The translations under genes and the position numbers were made by a program. Positions 16,357 to 25,073 of a stretch of DNA of 39,285 nucleotides are shown piece by piece; within the stretch, counting starts at the first letter, position 1, and every line of letters begins with the position of its first letter. The notes beneath the pieces are model-generated. The model was not told where the DNA came from and searched no databases. It saw nothing but the letters and a program-made list of their open reading frames with translations. Source of the stretch: Promethearchaeota archaeon (GTDB lineage Archaea; Asgardarchaeota; Lokiarchaeia; Sigyniarchaeales; SOKP01); assembly GCA_011364975.1 (NCBI GenBank), contig RDOE01000027.1, positions 1-39,285 of the forward strand. The letters run 5' to 3'.

Positions 16357-17112
16357 TTGAGAGGTAAAGCAGTGCTAAAAAAAAAGATTTTCATCCATCA
16401 AAACATACCTTATGCGTTTAATTGGAACATAAGTCACCATAAAGCTAAACTCTCTCAATTAAGCCTCCGAAGGGAGCAATTTCTAAAACTTGGCACGTAT
16501 TTTAAAAGAATTTATCAAGGACAAATACCAAATAATCTTTTTAACACTAGAGAATATCATAGGATCTCACAATTTAAGATAAAAGGAATGAAACTTAGTT
16601 TTCTTTCAAGTTTTGGTAAAAAATTAATTCGAGAAGAAAAAATTATATATTTAGATTCAACATCAGCTTTACCTAGATACGCCCAAACTGTTTTTCAAAG
16701 TTTCAAGAATAGTGAAATTGGAAGATTGCCTGGGCACGATCCTATCCTTAAATATATTTTAATTAAGGATAAAAATTCCTTAGCAATTGAAATTCCAATT
16801 TGGAAGAAGTTTTATAATACCTACCTGACAGGACATATTGATCTTATCCAAATTCAAGATAATATAATTAAAGTAATTGATTATAAACCCGAAGGGAATT
16901 TCATTTATTCTTTACCTCAAGTTGCCACTTATGGCCTTTTAGTGAAATCTAAATTTAATTTAGATGAAGTCAAATGTATTTCATTTAATAAAAAAGAAGC
17001 ATGGGAATTTGATCCTTCAATTCTTTTAAATGAAGTGAGAGAATATTTATTAGCTCAAGGAAATCATGAAAGAATCTGGGAAAATTATATCAATCGTAAT
17101 TATTCTACTTAA
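16357..17112 (+). CDS. PD-(D/E)XK-superfamily nuclease-like protein
   Basis: A 251-residue protein whose residues 145-195 show the PD-(D/E)XK pattern of RecB/Cas4-type nucleases: Glu145 on an alpha helix or strand, GHID (Asp162), then VIDYKP (Asp175-x-Lys177), then LPQVATYG (Gln188, the usual Q-x3-Y motif). The N-terminal 100 residues are unlike known families and carry no helicase motifs. There is no four-Cys cluster of the Cas4/AddB type and no CRISPR nearby, so a DNA-repair or RNA-processing role is open. The TTG start at 16357 is the longest option; GTG at 16372 has GAGGT six bases upstream and may be the true start. It overlaps the convergent small membrane protein gene by 8 bases. Confidence 0.75.
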   Translation: MRGKAVLKKKIFIHQNIPYAFNWNISHHKAKLSQLSLRREQFLKLGTYFKRIYQGQIPNNLFNTREYHRISQFKIKGMKLSFLSSFGKKLIREEKIIYLDSTSALPRYAQTVFQSFKNSEIGRLPGHDPILKYILIKDKNSLAIEIPIWKKFYNTYLTGHIDLIQIQDNIIKVIDYKPEGNFIYSLPQVATYGLLVKSKFNLDEVKCISFNKKEAWEFDPSILLNEVREYLLAQGNHERIWENYINRNYST

Positions 17113-17371
17113 AGCTTTTCTTATTTGAGTTATCTTCTTTTTTCTCTTCTTTTGTAATAATATGCTTTTTTAGGATGAAAAAGCTTAAGACTAAAGCTAT
17201 GATCTCAACAAAAATACCCACAAATGAGATGATAGTTCCATTTAAGTCCAAAAATCTTAAATATATAGCACATAATAATCCCGAAGATGCAAGTAAAAAA
17301 ACAATTACTCCGTTAACTATCTGAGAAAATGAATCCTTAATATAACCGAGCTCTTTTTTAATCCACGACAT
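17105..17371 (-). CDS. Small two-span membrane protein
   Basis: An 88-residue protein with an amphipathic N-terminal segment, two hydrophobic helices (about residues 18-38 and 44-66) separated by a short loop, and a Lys/Glu-rich cytoplasmic tail (TKEEKKEDNSNKK). I do not recognise the family and no catalytic motif is present. Its end overlaps the convergent nuclease-like gene by 8 bases. It lies downstream of the two large helical-protein genes on the same strand, with a 98-base AT-rich gap, so it could be transcribed separately or with them. Confidence 0.65.
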   Translation of the reverse strand: MSWIKKELGYIKDSFSQIVNGVIVFLLASSGLLCAIYLRFLDLNGTIISFVGIFVEIIALVLSFFILKKHIITKEEKKEDNSNKKSFK

Positions 17372-17469
17372 AATTTATAGCATTAAAAATAATGAAATTT
17401 GATTTTAAGTATTGTAAATTAAAAAAAACACAATAATTTTAATAGTTTTGTGATTGAAAAGTTTGGAAT

Positions 17470-19881
17470 TTAGCTATTTCGACGCTTTTGTTTGAACTTA
17501 ATATATAAAGCCTTATTTAATAATTTCCCAATTTTATTTACGGTCTGTTTACCTATTTCATATCGTTCCCCATCAAGAATTTTCTCAAAATCATTTTGAT
17601 TTAATTTAGGTCCTAATCTTCCCTGTAATACAGAAAAAAATGTTTCTAATATTTCTTCTTTTATGGATTGTTCCTCGGGAAAATTCATCTCAGGTACATA
17701 TAACCGAATTTTTTCTATTGAAAAAAGAAAAAATTCACATATTTTATTATAAGGTCCACCTTCAAGTTCGCTATGAATTTTTATATTCTCTGTAGCAATT
17801 TTAGTATCTTTTTCTTGCCAATAAAATTGGTTAGGATTTATACCAGGGCGAGTTATTCCAATTAATGCTGAAGTAATCCTACGTTCGATCCAGTTAAACG
17901 TATTTTCTTCATGTTTTTCCCGTATTTCGACTTTCTTTTCGGCTTCTAATTTTTTGTGTGTTTCCTCAATACTCTTTACTTTTAAGATTTCTGCTTCATC
18001 ATAATGTTCAAACCTTTTAATGATATCATAAGCAAGGCAATAAGAAATAGGTGATATCAAATCTGCTTTTAATTTTAATGGTATTATATCTTCATAAATA
18101 TAGCTTATATTATTTCTTAGCTTTACTATGCTGCTATTTAAAGAATCATTTGTCAATCTTGATAAAATAAAGCCGTTCACAAGGAAAACTTGATTATTTG
18201 CATTAAGAACAACAACCAATTCATTTTGTCTTTTTATTACTCGATTAATGCATAATTCTTCTAATTTAATCCAACTCCAATCTTCCTTATCAATATTTTT
18301 TTCAGTTCTTTTTAAAGCAGTAAGGAACAATGTTTTATCATTTGAAACCTTAGCGAATAACTCGATAATTCTACTTAATTGCCTTATAATTTTGGAAAGA
18401 ATATAATAAAAAATATCAAGAGCAATGTTATTTAATATATTTTCAAAATTAATTAGGGTAATAATTTGTAAATAATTTTTTAATTTTAAATCATGAAAAA
18501 ATATTTTTTCTATTATTTGTTTCTTTCGAACAAATTCTCTTAAATCATTTATCGAAATATTCAATTCCTTTTCTAAAATTCTCCAAACTTGTTGAAAATC
18601 TGCTTCATCTCGATGAATTAATTTAAAGAGATCGAAATCTGACATATCTTTTGAGGTGCTAATAATGTCCAAATAGGGTTGTTTTAAACTACATAGAAAC
18701 TTTTTAGCTAAATATACTGGATTTTTTTTAAGATCATTTAGCAATATTAGATCTTGAACCTTAATATTGTATCTAATCATATTTTTCTTTATAGTATCAA
18801 GTATATTCTCGTCTATATCTATTAGATGGAGTATATCTTTTATTCCCCGCCTATTAATCAAAAATATAATTTCATCAAAGCTGGAATCGTTAAGACTCTG
18901 TAAAAAATAAATTAGATCATTGGGGGATTTTTTAAGCTTACTGATTAATTCTTTTTTCAAATCAAATAATACTTTCCCTTCAAAATCTTCAAAACTTTCT
19001 TTTTCTTTTAAAGCTTCTTCGATTAGGGATAATATTCTTTTTTTATAATTATTCCCTTCAATATAAGACTTAAGGCCATAAAGTGAGATAGGATATTTAT
19101 TTAACTCATAATCTAATATTTTTCTTTTAATCATTCTTAATGACATAGTCTGAGTTTGAAGTTCTTTATAAGATTTAAACTCAAAATTAGTTTGAATCTT
19201 ATTAATAAGACGATTTAATATTGATAATTCAAGAAATTTATCTTCCTTTTCTTCACGTTCTAATTTCTTTTCAATGTCAATCGACAAATCCTTTAACCCC
19301 GAACTCTCTTCTAAAATATCTAGTTTAATATCTTCAGTAAATCCTATTAGGTCTCCAATAAAATCATAGAAATAGAAAGATGGGTATCTTAAGATAATAC
19401 TTAATAATTCCTGTTCGATTTTTTGCTCAATGTCAGTGAGCTCTTTTACCCTTTGAATGCCTTGATAATCATTTTCTCCTTCCTTTATTAATAAGTTTAA
19501 AAAAAGATTTTCAATCTCTATTACTTTGTTTAATAGATTAATCTCTAAATTAAATGAATCTTTTAAAGTTAATTCGAGTTCATTCATTAAAGTTCCTTTT
19601 TCGTGCAGTTCAGTTTCCAACGTTGTTTGATCTGAAAATTTCTCAGTGTCTATTTGAAATTTAACCTTTATCCCCATATAATTATATAAATGCACTGCCG
19701 CAGTTCCAATTAAAAGATTATTTATTGAGGGATCATTTTGTATCAACTCGAATATCATTTTTTTATCTGCTTCTCTTTTAAGATGTGAAATTATTAAATC
19801 TATTGTTTGAAAATACCTAGAAGTACTTTCAGCGGCAATAGTTCTCCTTCTAATACCACTTATTTTCCTTTTCTTAACCAA
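17470..19881 (-). CDS. Large helical protein of unknown function (second gene of a coupled pair)
   Basis: An 803-residue protein, highly charged and apparently helical through most of its length, with no Walker motif, membrane span or signal peptide. The start (MVKKRKISGIRRRT) is strongly basic; a Glu/Lys-rich coiled-coil-like stretch lies at about 640-665 (EETHKKLEAEKKVEIREKHEE). Short beta-rich parts (for example VVVLNANNQVFLVNGF near 560) break the helices. I do not recognise the family. Its ATG, ending at 19881, overlaps the stop of the upstream 769-residue gene by 22 bases, so translation is likely coupled and the two products probably act together. Low-complexity Asn/Ile/Lys composition is normal for this genome. 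The gap to the small membrane protein is 98 bases. Confidence 0.8.
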   Translation of the reverse strand: MVKKRKISGIRRRTIAAESTSRYFQTIDLIISHLKREADKKMIFELIQNDPSINNLLIGTAAVHLYNYMGIKVKFQIDTEKFSDQTTLETELHEKGTLMNELELTLKDSFNLEINLLNKVIEIENLFLNLLIKEGENDYQGIQRVKELTDIEQKIEQELLSIILRYPSFYFYDFIGDLIGFTEDIKLDILEESSGLKDLSIDIEKKLEREEKEDKFLELSILNRLINKIQTNFEFKSYKELQTQTMSLRMIKRKILDYELNKYPISLYGLKSYIEGNNYKKRILSLIEEALKEKESFEDFEGKVLFDLKKELISKLKKSPNDLIYFLQSLNDSSFDEIIFLINRRGIKDILHLIDIDENILDTIKKNMIRYNIKVQDLILLNDLKKNPVYLAKKFLCSLKQPYLDIISTSKDMSDFDLFKLIHRDEADFQQVWRILEKELNISINDLREFVRKKQIIEKIFFHDLKLKNYLQIITLINFENILNNIALDIFYYILSKIIRQLSRIIELFAKVSNDKTLFLTALKRTEKNIDKEDWSWIKLEELCINRVIKRQNELVVVLNANNQVFLVNGFILSRLTNDSLNSSIVKLRNNISYIYEDIIPLKLKADLISPISYCLAYDIIKRFEHYDEAEILKVKSIEETHKKLEAEKKVEIREKHEENTFNWIERRITSALIGITRPGINPNQFYWQEKDTKIATENIKIHSELEGGPYNKICEFFLFSIEKIRLYVPEMNFPEEQSIKEEILETFFSVLQGRLGPKLNQNDFEKILDGERYEIGKQTVNKIGKLLNKALYIKFKQKRRNS

Positions 19882-22169
19882 TCGCGATAAACCTCTTTAA
19901 AATTATCTGAAATCTCAAACATACATTTTTTATGCCAATATTTAAATTTAAAAACATGAAATAAATCCGCATTAAACAAATCTTTTTCCTCTTCTGTAAA
20001 TGCATGCCTTAGAATTAAAGAAACAGGCTTTGGAATTAATTTTGAAAAATATTTTAATTCATACTCTCTTATAAAATTATAAAAATGATTCTGTTGAGAT
20101 ATTCTTATGAAATCAATTGGAAATAAATCCTCATTTTTTTCGTTGAATAACGCAATTTCTTCTTCGATAATATTTTGAACGTATTTAGGAAATTCATACT
20201 TTATATCAATACTGTATTCATATTTTTTATAAAAGTCTAATAACACCTCCTTTTTTCCCTCATCATTAACTTTAGCTATATATTTATCTAAAAAATTGCA
20301 GAAATTTTCGGATTTAACCTCTAATGCTTCTCTCTCCTCAAGATATTTTATCAATGAAGAAATATTCTCAGTTAAATTCCACGTCATTTTCTGTTCTATT
20401 TTAAAAAATTGCTTCGAATAATCCATAAACCAATCTAAAATATATTGTTTCCATTCTAAATTTATACCTCCAAACCGTTTTTCTAAAAATCGATGAAATT
20501 TATTAATAAACATGAGTGGATCGACAATTTCATTTTCTGGTTCATCTTTAAGGAATCTGTTTATGGTAGAATATCTTAAAACATAATTTAACAAGAAATT
20601 TAACTCAGTCGAAAAAGTTGTAAACTTCTTTAGATGATCTTTAATAGTGTCTGCATCTTTTTCCATCTGAATTTCAGCAAAACTTATTAGATCACTTATT
20701 GTAAGTTCAATATTTTCAAAGAATTGATTTAAACTACTAATTACCATCTTTTTAAATTCTTTGGTTATTAACTCTTCATTAAAATTTCTTGTTTCAGAAG
20801 TTAAAATTGGATTTATTTCAATTTGATTTAATAAGAAATCCTCAAACTTTTCTAATATTTTATTTCCTAATATTTTTGAAGGTTTTTGTTCAAAATTGAA
20901 CTTCTTTCTTATAATTGTAAGGAAATTTTCGGTTAAAGTTGTTAATCTTCTTCGTGTAAAATACTTTGGAAGTGCTTCATTCAAAAGATTTAAGCTAACT
21001 TTGTTAATTTCAAAAAAGTAGTTAAATGCAGAGTTCAAGTCATTAGCTCTTAGCTTCTTCTTAGTATCAATTGATAAGTTTAAAGAGTATGCTATTAATT
21101 CCGAAATTTCTTCATAAATTTCATTAGAATTTATTAACTTATTTTTAAAAAAAACTATATATTTTTCTATTAGGTTTTTTAATTCATCAACTTCACCAGT
21201 TACAATAAACTCATTAGATATTTTTTCTATATCATCAAAATATTTACTCAAATCCTCTAAATAGCCTTTAATGTATCTAATAACCTCATTAACGGATACT
21301 GTTTCATTAATTCTAGTAAGTCCAATTTCAATATATTTTATTAAAAACAACATCAATTTCTCTTGAATTTCATCTATCGTTCCAGTATTGGCGAGTTTTA
21401 ATAGATCAGTGCCGAGTTTTAAGGTTTTATCAACTATAAAAATAGAACTAGGTTTTGAAATTAAATATTTTAAATGCTCTATTTTAGTAGAGCCTTCAAA
21501 TTGAGTATTAATTGACTTGAAATCATGATTTGAAAAGATAATTTCAATAGGTCGCCTGCTCCACAAATATTTCACATCGCTTTTTATTGCGCCATAAGTT
21601 TTTAGCATTTTTTCTTCAGTAGGTAAGGAATAATTTAATCCGATCAACTTTTTATTCCATTTATCTTCTATTAGGTCTGCGAACAACTTTTTACTAAATC
21701 TTTTCGCAAATTTATTTAAGATACTAACTTTATTAGTTTTACTTAAATCAGGATGTTCTGCGAATTCTTCAACTTCATAGAATAATTCACAGACTTTATC
21801 TACAGAATCTTTGGATTTATGAGTATCTAAATATCCTGTTTCAGGTTTTAATGCTAATAAAAGACCCTCACAATCTTTAAAATTTCCCGGTATAAGGATC
21901 ATTGATTTAGGATAAATAGATATAGAAGTATCTTTCTCATCTAAATTAGATAATTCAAATTCTATAGAAAATACTTCTGATCCTGTATAATCTCTTAACA
22001 TTGCATTATACATTCTAAGAAATCGTATTACATCTTCTGACAAATTATTTAATCTTTCTATTGTTAGTTTCCCAGGCCCTAAAACGTTTCCAACTATAAT
22101 ATCATTAGGGCTTGAATAACCAAATATTAAAGAAAATTGATAGTTAATAGATTCTCTTGTTGTTATCAT
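19860..22169 (-). CDS. Large helical protein of unknown function (first gene of a coupled pair)
   Basis: A 769-residue protein. Residues about 5-115 look like a distinct alpha/beta domain (FSLIFGYSSPNDIIVGNVLGPG..., then SEVFSIEFEL, ISIYPKSMILIPG, EGLLLALKPETGY), which by strand pattern could be a longin- or roadblock-like fold, though I cannot align it to a named family. The rest is long helices rich in Leu, Ile, Lys, Glu and Asn, as in scaffolds, tethers or helical-repeat proteins. No nucleotide-binding or catalytic motif was found. It is divergent from the Roadblock/LC7 gene at 22472 (302-base shared promoter region) and coupled to the 803-residue gene by a 22-base overlap. A role with small GTPases is a guess from this neighbour only. 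The start is the ATG ending at 22169. Confidence 0.8.
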   Translation of the reverse strand: MITTRESINYQFSLIFGYSSPNDIIVGNVLGPGKLTIERLNNLSEDVIRFLRMYNAMLRDYTGSEVFSIEFELSNLDEKDTSISIYPKSMILIPGNFKDCEGLLLALKPETGYLDTHKSKDSVDKVCELFYEVEEFAEHPDLSKTNKVSILNKFAKRFSKKLFADLIEDKWNKKLIGLNYSLPTEEKMLKTYGAIKSDVKYLWSRRPIEIIFSNHDFKSINTQFEGSTKIEHLKYLISKPSSIFIVDKTLKLGTDLLKLANTGTIDEIQEKLMLFLIKYIEIGLTRINETVSVNEVIRYIKGYLEDLSKYFDDIEKISNEFIVTGEVDELKNLIEKYIVFFKNKLINSNEIYEEISELIAYSLNLSIDTKKKLRANDLNSAFNYFFEINKVSLNLLNEALPKYFTRRRLTTLTENFLTIIRKKFNFEQKPSKILGNKILEKFEDFLLNQIEINPILTSETRNFNEELITKEFKKMVISSLNQFFENIELTISDLISFAEIQMEKDADTIKDHLKKFTTFSTELNFLLNYVLRYSTINRFLKDEPENEIVDPLMFINKFHRFLEKRFGGINLEWKQYILDWFMDYSKQFFKIEQKMTWNLTENISSLIKYLEEREALEVKSENFCNFLDKYIAKVNDEGKKEVLLDFYKKYEYSIDIKYEFPKYVQNIIEEEIALFNEKNEDLFPIDFIRISQQNHFYNFIREYELKYFSKLIPKPVSLILRHAFTEEEKDLFNADLFHVFKFKYWHKKCMFEISDNFKEVYRDWLRKGK

Positions 22170-22471
22170 TCTTTATTTCCCTTAGATACTAATCTTATAA
22201 ACAATAAAAATTATCTATTTTAATTTTTAGTAATTTGATAATAGAATTAGTGCTATATTTAAGAAAGCTAAGAATAAGTTAATAATATCCAATAAATTAG
22301 ATTTTATTAAATAATATTTAAAATTATAAAAAAAATCTTTAAAATACAATCAATAAAAAAACCAAAAGATAGAAAAAATAAAGAAATAAAAACAATCATT
22401 TGTATATTAATAATGTTTTGATTTATTGAAATTAGAATTATCAAATTAATCTTTTCAGAAGGTGAATTTTA
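22170..22471. promoter_or_regulatory. Divergent promoter region, about 300 bases
   Basis: AT-only DNA between the large-protein pair and the Roadblock gene. It contains several TATA-like stretches on both strands and no open frame or RNA gene I can support. AGAAGGTGA at 22457-22465 is a strong Shine-Dalgarno sequence for the Roadblock gene. Confidence 0.5.
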
Positions 22472-22876
22472 ATAGAATTCGGAAGTGATTTAGGAATTGG
22501 TCCCGAGGAAATAGATAAGATTAGTCCTCAAATAACATTCATTACGTCCAATGCTGATATAGAGGCTATAGCGTTAGTGAGTATTGAAGGTTATCAAATC
22601 GCATTTACAGCATTACCCCAGTATCAAGTTGATGGGGATCAATTCTGTGGATTAGCAAGTGCATTATTGATGACGGGGAGTTCTACTATAAAAACGCTCT
22701 TTCAAGAGGAATTAAGTGAAATTATCGTAAGAGCTGAAAATGGATATATTGTAATAAGCAATGCGGGACGATTAGTAATCGTTTGTGCAGGAACTATAAT
22801 AGATACCATGATGAAAACAGTTACAGTAATGAGAGCTGCAGCAAAAAATTTAGCAAAAATATTCGAACCTAAATAG
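22472..22876 (+). CDS. Roadblock/LC7 domain protein, start codon uncertain (AUA?)
   Basis: A small Roadblock/LC7-fold protein, the family that in Asgard archaea and eukaryotes sits on small GTPases (Ragulator, MglB, dynein light chains). Visible: IEAIALVSIEGYQIAFTALP (strand-turn-strand), the central helix GLASALLMTGSSTIKTLFQ, IIVRAENGYIVISNAGRLVIVCAG strands, and the final helix MMKTVTVMRAAAKNLAKI. A GTG at 22577 would give only 99 residues and cut off the first helix. The conserved frame runs upstream to the stop at 22463-22465 with no ATG, GTG or TTG; an ideal Shine-Dalgarno sequence (AAGGTGA) lies six bases before ATA at 22472, giving 134 residues. Either AUA is used, ATG mutated to ATA, or there is a sequencing error. 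Confidence 0.82.
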   Translation: MEFGSDLGIGPEEIDKISPQITFITSNADIEAIALVSIEGYQIAFTALPQYQVDGDQFCGLASALLMTGSSTIKTLFQEELSEIIVRAENGYIVISNAGRLVIVCAGTIIDTMMKTVTVMRAAAKNLAKIFEPK

Positions 22877-23359
22877 AATGAAAGGGATTTATCAGAATAT
22901 TTAATCTTAAAATAAGGACGCTTTATAATTTGAAAATACTTCACGAATTAGATTAATTCTCTATATTATTTGCAAGTAATTTTAATTTACAATCCAATTT
23001 TTTCTTAACCCCCCTTTTTCGCTTTAAAGTATGATCTTTTTTATAAATACAGCCTTTTTTAATTATAAAGATCTCTACTTTATCATTTATGGTTAAAAGA
23101 ATACCACTATGAACGATTTCTACATAAATATAGACTTACTCCAAAATTTCTAAGCTATTTCTACTTAAGTTGAAAAGCAAAGAATTCATCCCAATTGAAA
23201 ATATAGGTAAATATTTTGAATTAATTAAAGACTATTAAATGGAAGATTAGCAATTAATAGAGTTAACCGAATTAAATAAGATAGTCTAATTTTTTTCAAT
23301 AATTTTAAATATTTACAAAAATAATCGTATCTAACTAATTAATGATATGATTTAAATAA
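22877..23359. other. Intergenic region upstream of the Trp leader
   Basis: About 480 AT-rich bases with no supported gene. A TATA-like TTTTAAATAT at 23303-23312 would place a transcription start near 23335, about 25 bases before the leader ORF. TTTTTTAATTATAAAG-type T-runs at about 23035-23075 could terminate the Roadblock transcript. No RNA gene was recognised. Confidence 0.45.
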
Positions 23360-23413
23360 ATGGCTACTCTAAAGATTGTTACTTGGTGTTGGCAGTGGCC
23401 TTGGCGTTCTTAA
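23360..23413 (+). CDS. Trp-rich leader peptide upstream of trpB2
   Basis: A 17-codon frame, ATG at 23360 to TAA at 23411-23413, encoding MATLKIVTWCWQWPWRS. Four of the 17 codons are TGG (23384, 23390, 23396, 23402), arranged W-x-W-x-W-x-W just before the stop, while Trp is rare in the neighbouring proteins. It precedes trpB2 by 168 bases. Such peptides in bacteria (trpL) sense charged tRNA-Trp: a ribosome stalled at the Trp codons changes the fold of the nascent RNA and lets transcription continue. No Shine-Dalgarno sequence is visible; a TATA-like stretch ends about 48 bases upstream. The ORF and its composition are read directly; its regulatory role is inference, and no such leader is well established in archaea to my knowledge. 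Confidence 0.7.
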   Translation: MATLKIVTWCWQWPWRS

Positions 23414-23449
23414 TTACGCCCCTTTCATTGGACTAAACCATTAATTTTT
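23394..23449 (+). promoter_or_regulatory. Candidate attenuator structures after the Trp leader
   Basis: GGCGT (23403-23407, overlapping the last Trp and Arg codons) pairs with ACGCC (23416-23420). CCATT (23438-23442) can pair either with the adjacent ATTGG (23427-23431, four of five pairs) or with AGTGG inside the Trp codons (23394-23398, one G-U). The T-run 23445-23449 follows directly, which suffices for archaeal termination. The competing pairings would allow a ribosome-controlled switch, but the stems are short and I have not computed energies. Confidence 0.4.
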
Positions 23450-23537
23450 CCCTTATTCTCTATACTGTTTTCTTGTATACATATTAGGATTTTCCCTTTC
23501 TTGCATTAATAATTTTGAATTCCAATCTTATAATGAC

Positions 23538-23556
23538 ACATTTTTGTATAAAATGT
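23538..23556 (+). promoter_or_regulatory. Hairpin and TATA-like box just upstream of trpB2
   Basis: ACATTTT (23538-23544) and AAAATGT (23550-23556) form a perfect 7-pair hairpin with loop TGTAT. The same stretch contains TATAAAA (23547-23553), about 29 bases before the trpB2 ATG, which as a TATA box would give a leaderless trpB2 mRNA. Either reading is possible; the second would bypass the leader. Confidence 0.4.
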
Positions 23557-23581
23557 AACTAGAAAAAAAGAGTTTATAAAA

Positions 23582-24982
23582 ATGACAGAAAAATTAAACG
23601 CAAGAATATTATTGCAACCAGAAGAAGTACCGAAGGTTTGGGTAAATATTCTACCTGATCTTCCGGTTCCCATGACGCCCTTAATTAATCCTCTTGATGG
23701 TAAACCAGCTCCTCCAGAATTAGCATTTGCGATTTTTCCAAAAGAATGTGTTCTCCAAGACGTTTCTCAGGAACCTACAATAGCGATACCAAAGGATTTA
23801 AGGGAAATCTATGCTACATCTTATCGACCAACCCCTCTTCATCGAGCATATGGATTAGAAAAAGAAATTGGGTTAGAAGGAGATAAAATAAAAATTTTTT
23901 ATAAAAACGAATCAGTTTCTCCTACAGGTTCCCATAAACCCAATACTGCTCTCGCACAAGCATACTATGCTAAAAAAGAAGGTGTAGAAGAACTAATTAC
24001 TGAAACTGGGGCTGGTCAATGGGGTTCAGGTTTAGCTTATGGATGTAACTTATTTAAAATAAGATGCATTGTCTATATGGTTCGCGCTAGTTTTCTTCAA
24101 AAACCAGGAAGAAAAATTTTAATGAAAGCCTATAATGCAGAAGTCCATCCTAGCCCCTCAAATCTTACAGAGGCCGGAAATAGCTTTTATAAAACAAATC
24201 CTCTGCATCCGGGAAGTCTAGGAATTGCAATATCCGAAGCGGTAGAACATAGCCTAAGGAGTAATACTGCGAGATATTCTTTAGGTAGTGTTGTTAATTT
24301 TGTGCTTTTACATCAAACTTTAATCGGTCAAGAAACAAAAATGCAATTAGCTAAAGTTAACGAAACACCTGATATTCTTATTGGTTGTATGGGGGGTGGT
24401 TCAAACTTTGGTGGATTAATCCTCCCCTTTGTTAGAGATAAATTAAACGGTATATTACCAGATCTCGAGATCATTGGGGTTGAGCCGAAAGCCTGTCCTA
24501 GTGTTAGTAAGGGTGAATATAGGTGGGATTACGGCGATTCTGCCAAGAAAGCGCCTATTTTAAAAATGCATACACTTGGTCATACATTTATACCAAGTCC
24601 AATTCATGCTGGTGGTCTAAGATACCATGGAATTGCTCCAATCATCTCTATTTTATGCAATAATAAAATAATGTATCCGGCAATGCATCATCAAACCGAG
24701 ATCCTTGAAGCTGGCATAACTTTTACCAAATCAGAAGGCATTTTACCTGCACCAGAATGCGCTCATGCGATTAAGGAAGCAATAGATCAAGCTTTAAAGG
24801 CAAAGGAAAACAATGAGAAAAAAGTCATTGTATTCAATTTTAGTGGGCATGGATTTTTTGATATTTCTGCATATGAAGAATATATGGCGGGAGATTTAAC
24901 GGATTATGAATTACCAACTGAGGAAATTCTTAAAGCACTTAAATCAACGGACATGCCAGTAATTGATGAAACCCAATTCTAA
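23582..24982 (+). CDS. trpB2: Tryptophan synthase beta-like protein TrpB2
   Basis: A PLP enzyme that joins indole to serine to make tryptophan. It is the TrpB2 type, about 450 residues with a longer N-terminus than TrpB1 and usually not requiring the alpha subunit. Visible: RPTPLHRAYGLE, the PLP-lysine motif SPTGSHKPNTA (Lys in GSHKPN), ETGAGQWGSGLAY, the phosphate loop CMGGGSNFGG, and the C-terminal FNFSGHGFFD (Ser of the PLP-N1 site). The length of 466 residues is typical. No trpA, trpE or other trp gene is in the window, so it may salvage indole. The start ATG at 23582 has no clear Shine-Dalgarno sequence. The Trp-rich leader ORF upstream suggests control by tryptophan. Confidence 0.95.
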   Translation: MTEKLNARILLQPEEVPKVWVNILPDLPVPMTPLINPLDGKPAPPELAFAIFPKECVLQDVSQEPTIAIPKDLREIYATSYRPTPLHRAYGLEKEIGLEGDKIKIFYKNESVSPTGSHKPNTALAQAYYAKKEGVEELITETGAGQWGSGLAYGCNLFKIRCIVYMVRASFLQKPGRKILMKAYNAEVHPSPSNLTEAGNSFYKTNPLHPGSLGIAISEAVEHSLRSNTARYSLGSVVNFVLLHQTLIGQETKMQLAKVNETPDILIGCMGGGSNFGGLILPFVRDKLNGILPDLEIIGVEPKACPSVSKGEYRWDYGDSAKKAPILKMHTLGHTFIPSPIHAGGLRYHGIAPIISILCNNKIMYPAMHHQTEILEAGITFTKSEGILPAPECAHAIKEAIDQALKAKENNEKKVIVFNFSGHGFFDISAYEEYMAGDLTDYELPTEEILKALKSTDMPVIDETQF

Positions 24983-25073
24983 AATTTTTTATTATTTTTT
25001 TTAATTCTCCAGAAGAAAATCTTAAAATTTTTAAAAAAATTCTACTAATAAAATTTAGAGAGTTCTGAAATTA

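Noticed and set aside
22577..22876. 99-residue version of the Roadblock protein from GTG 22577
   Set aside because: Would cut off the first helix of the fold, and the Shine-Dalgarno-like AGAGG is 11 bases upstream, too far. The longer frame fits better.
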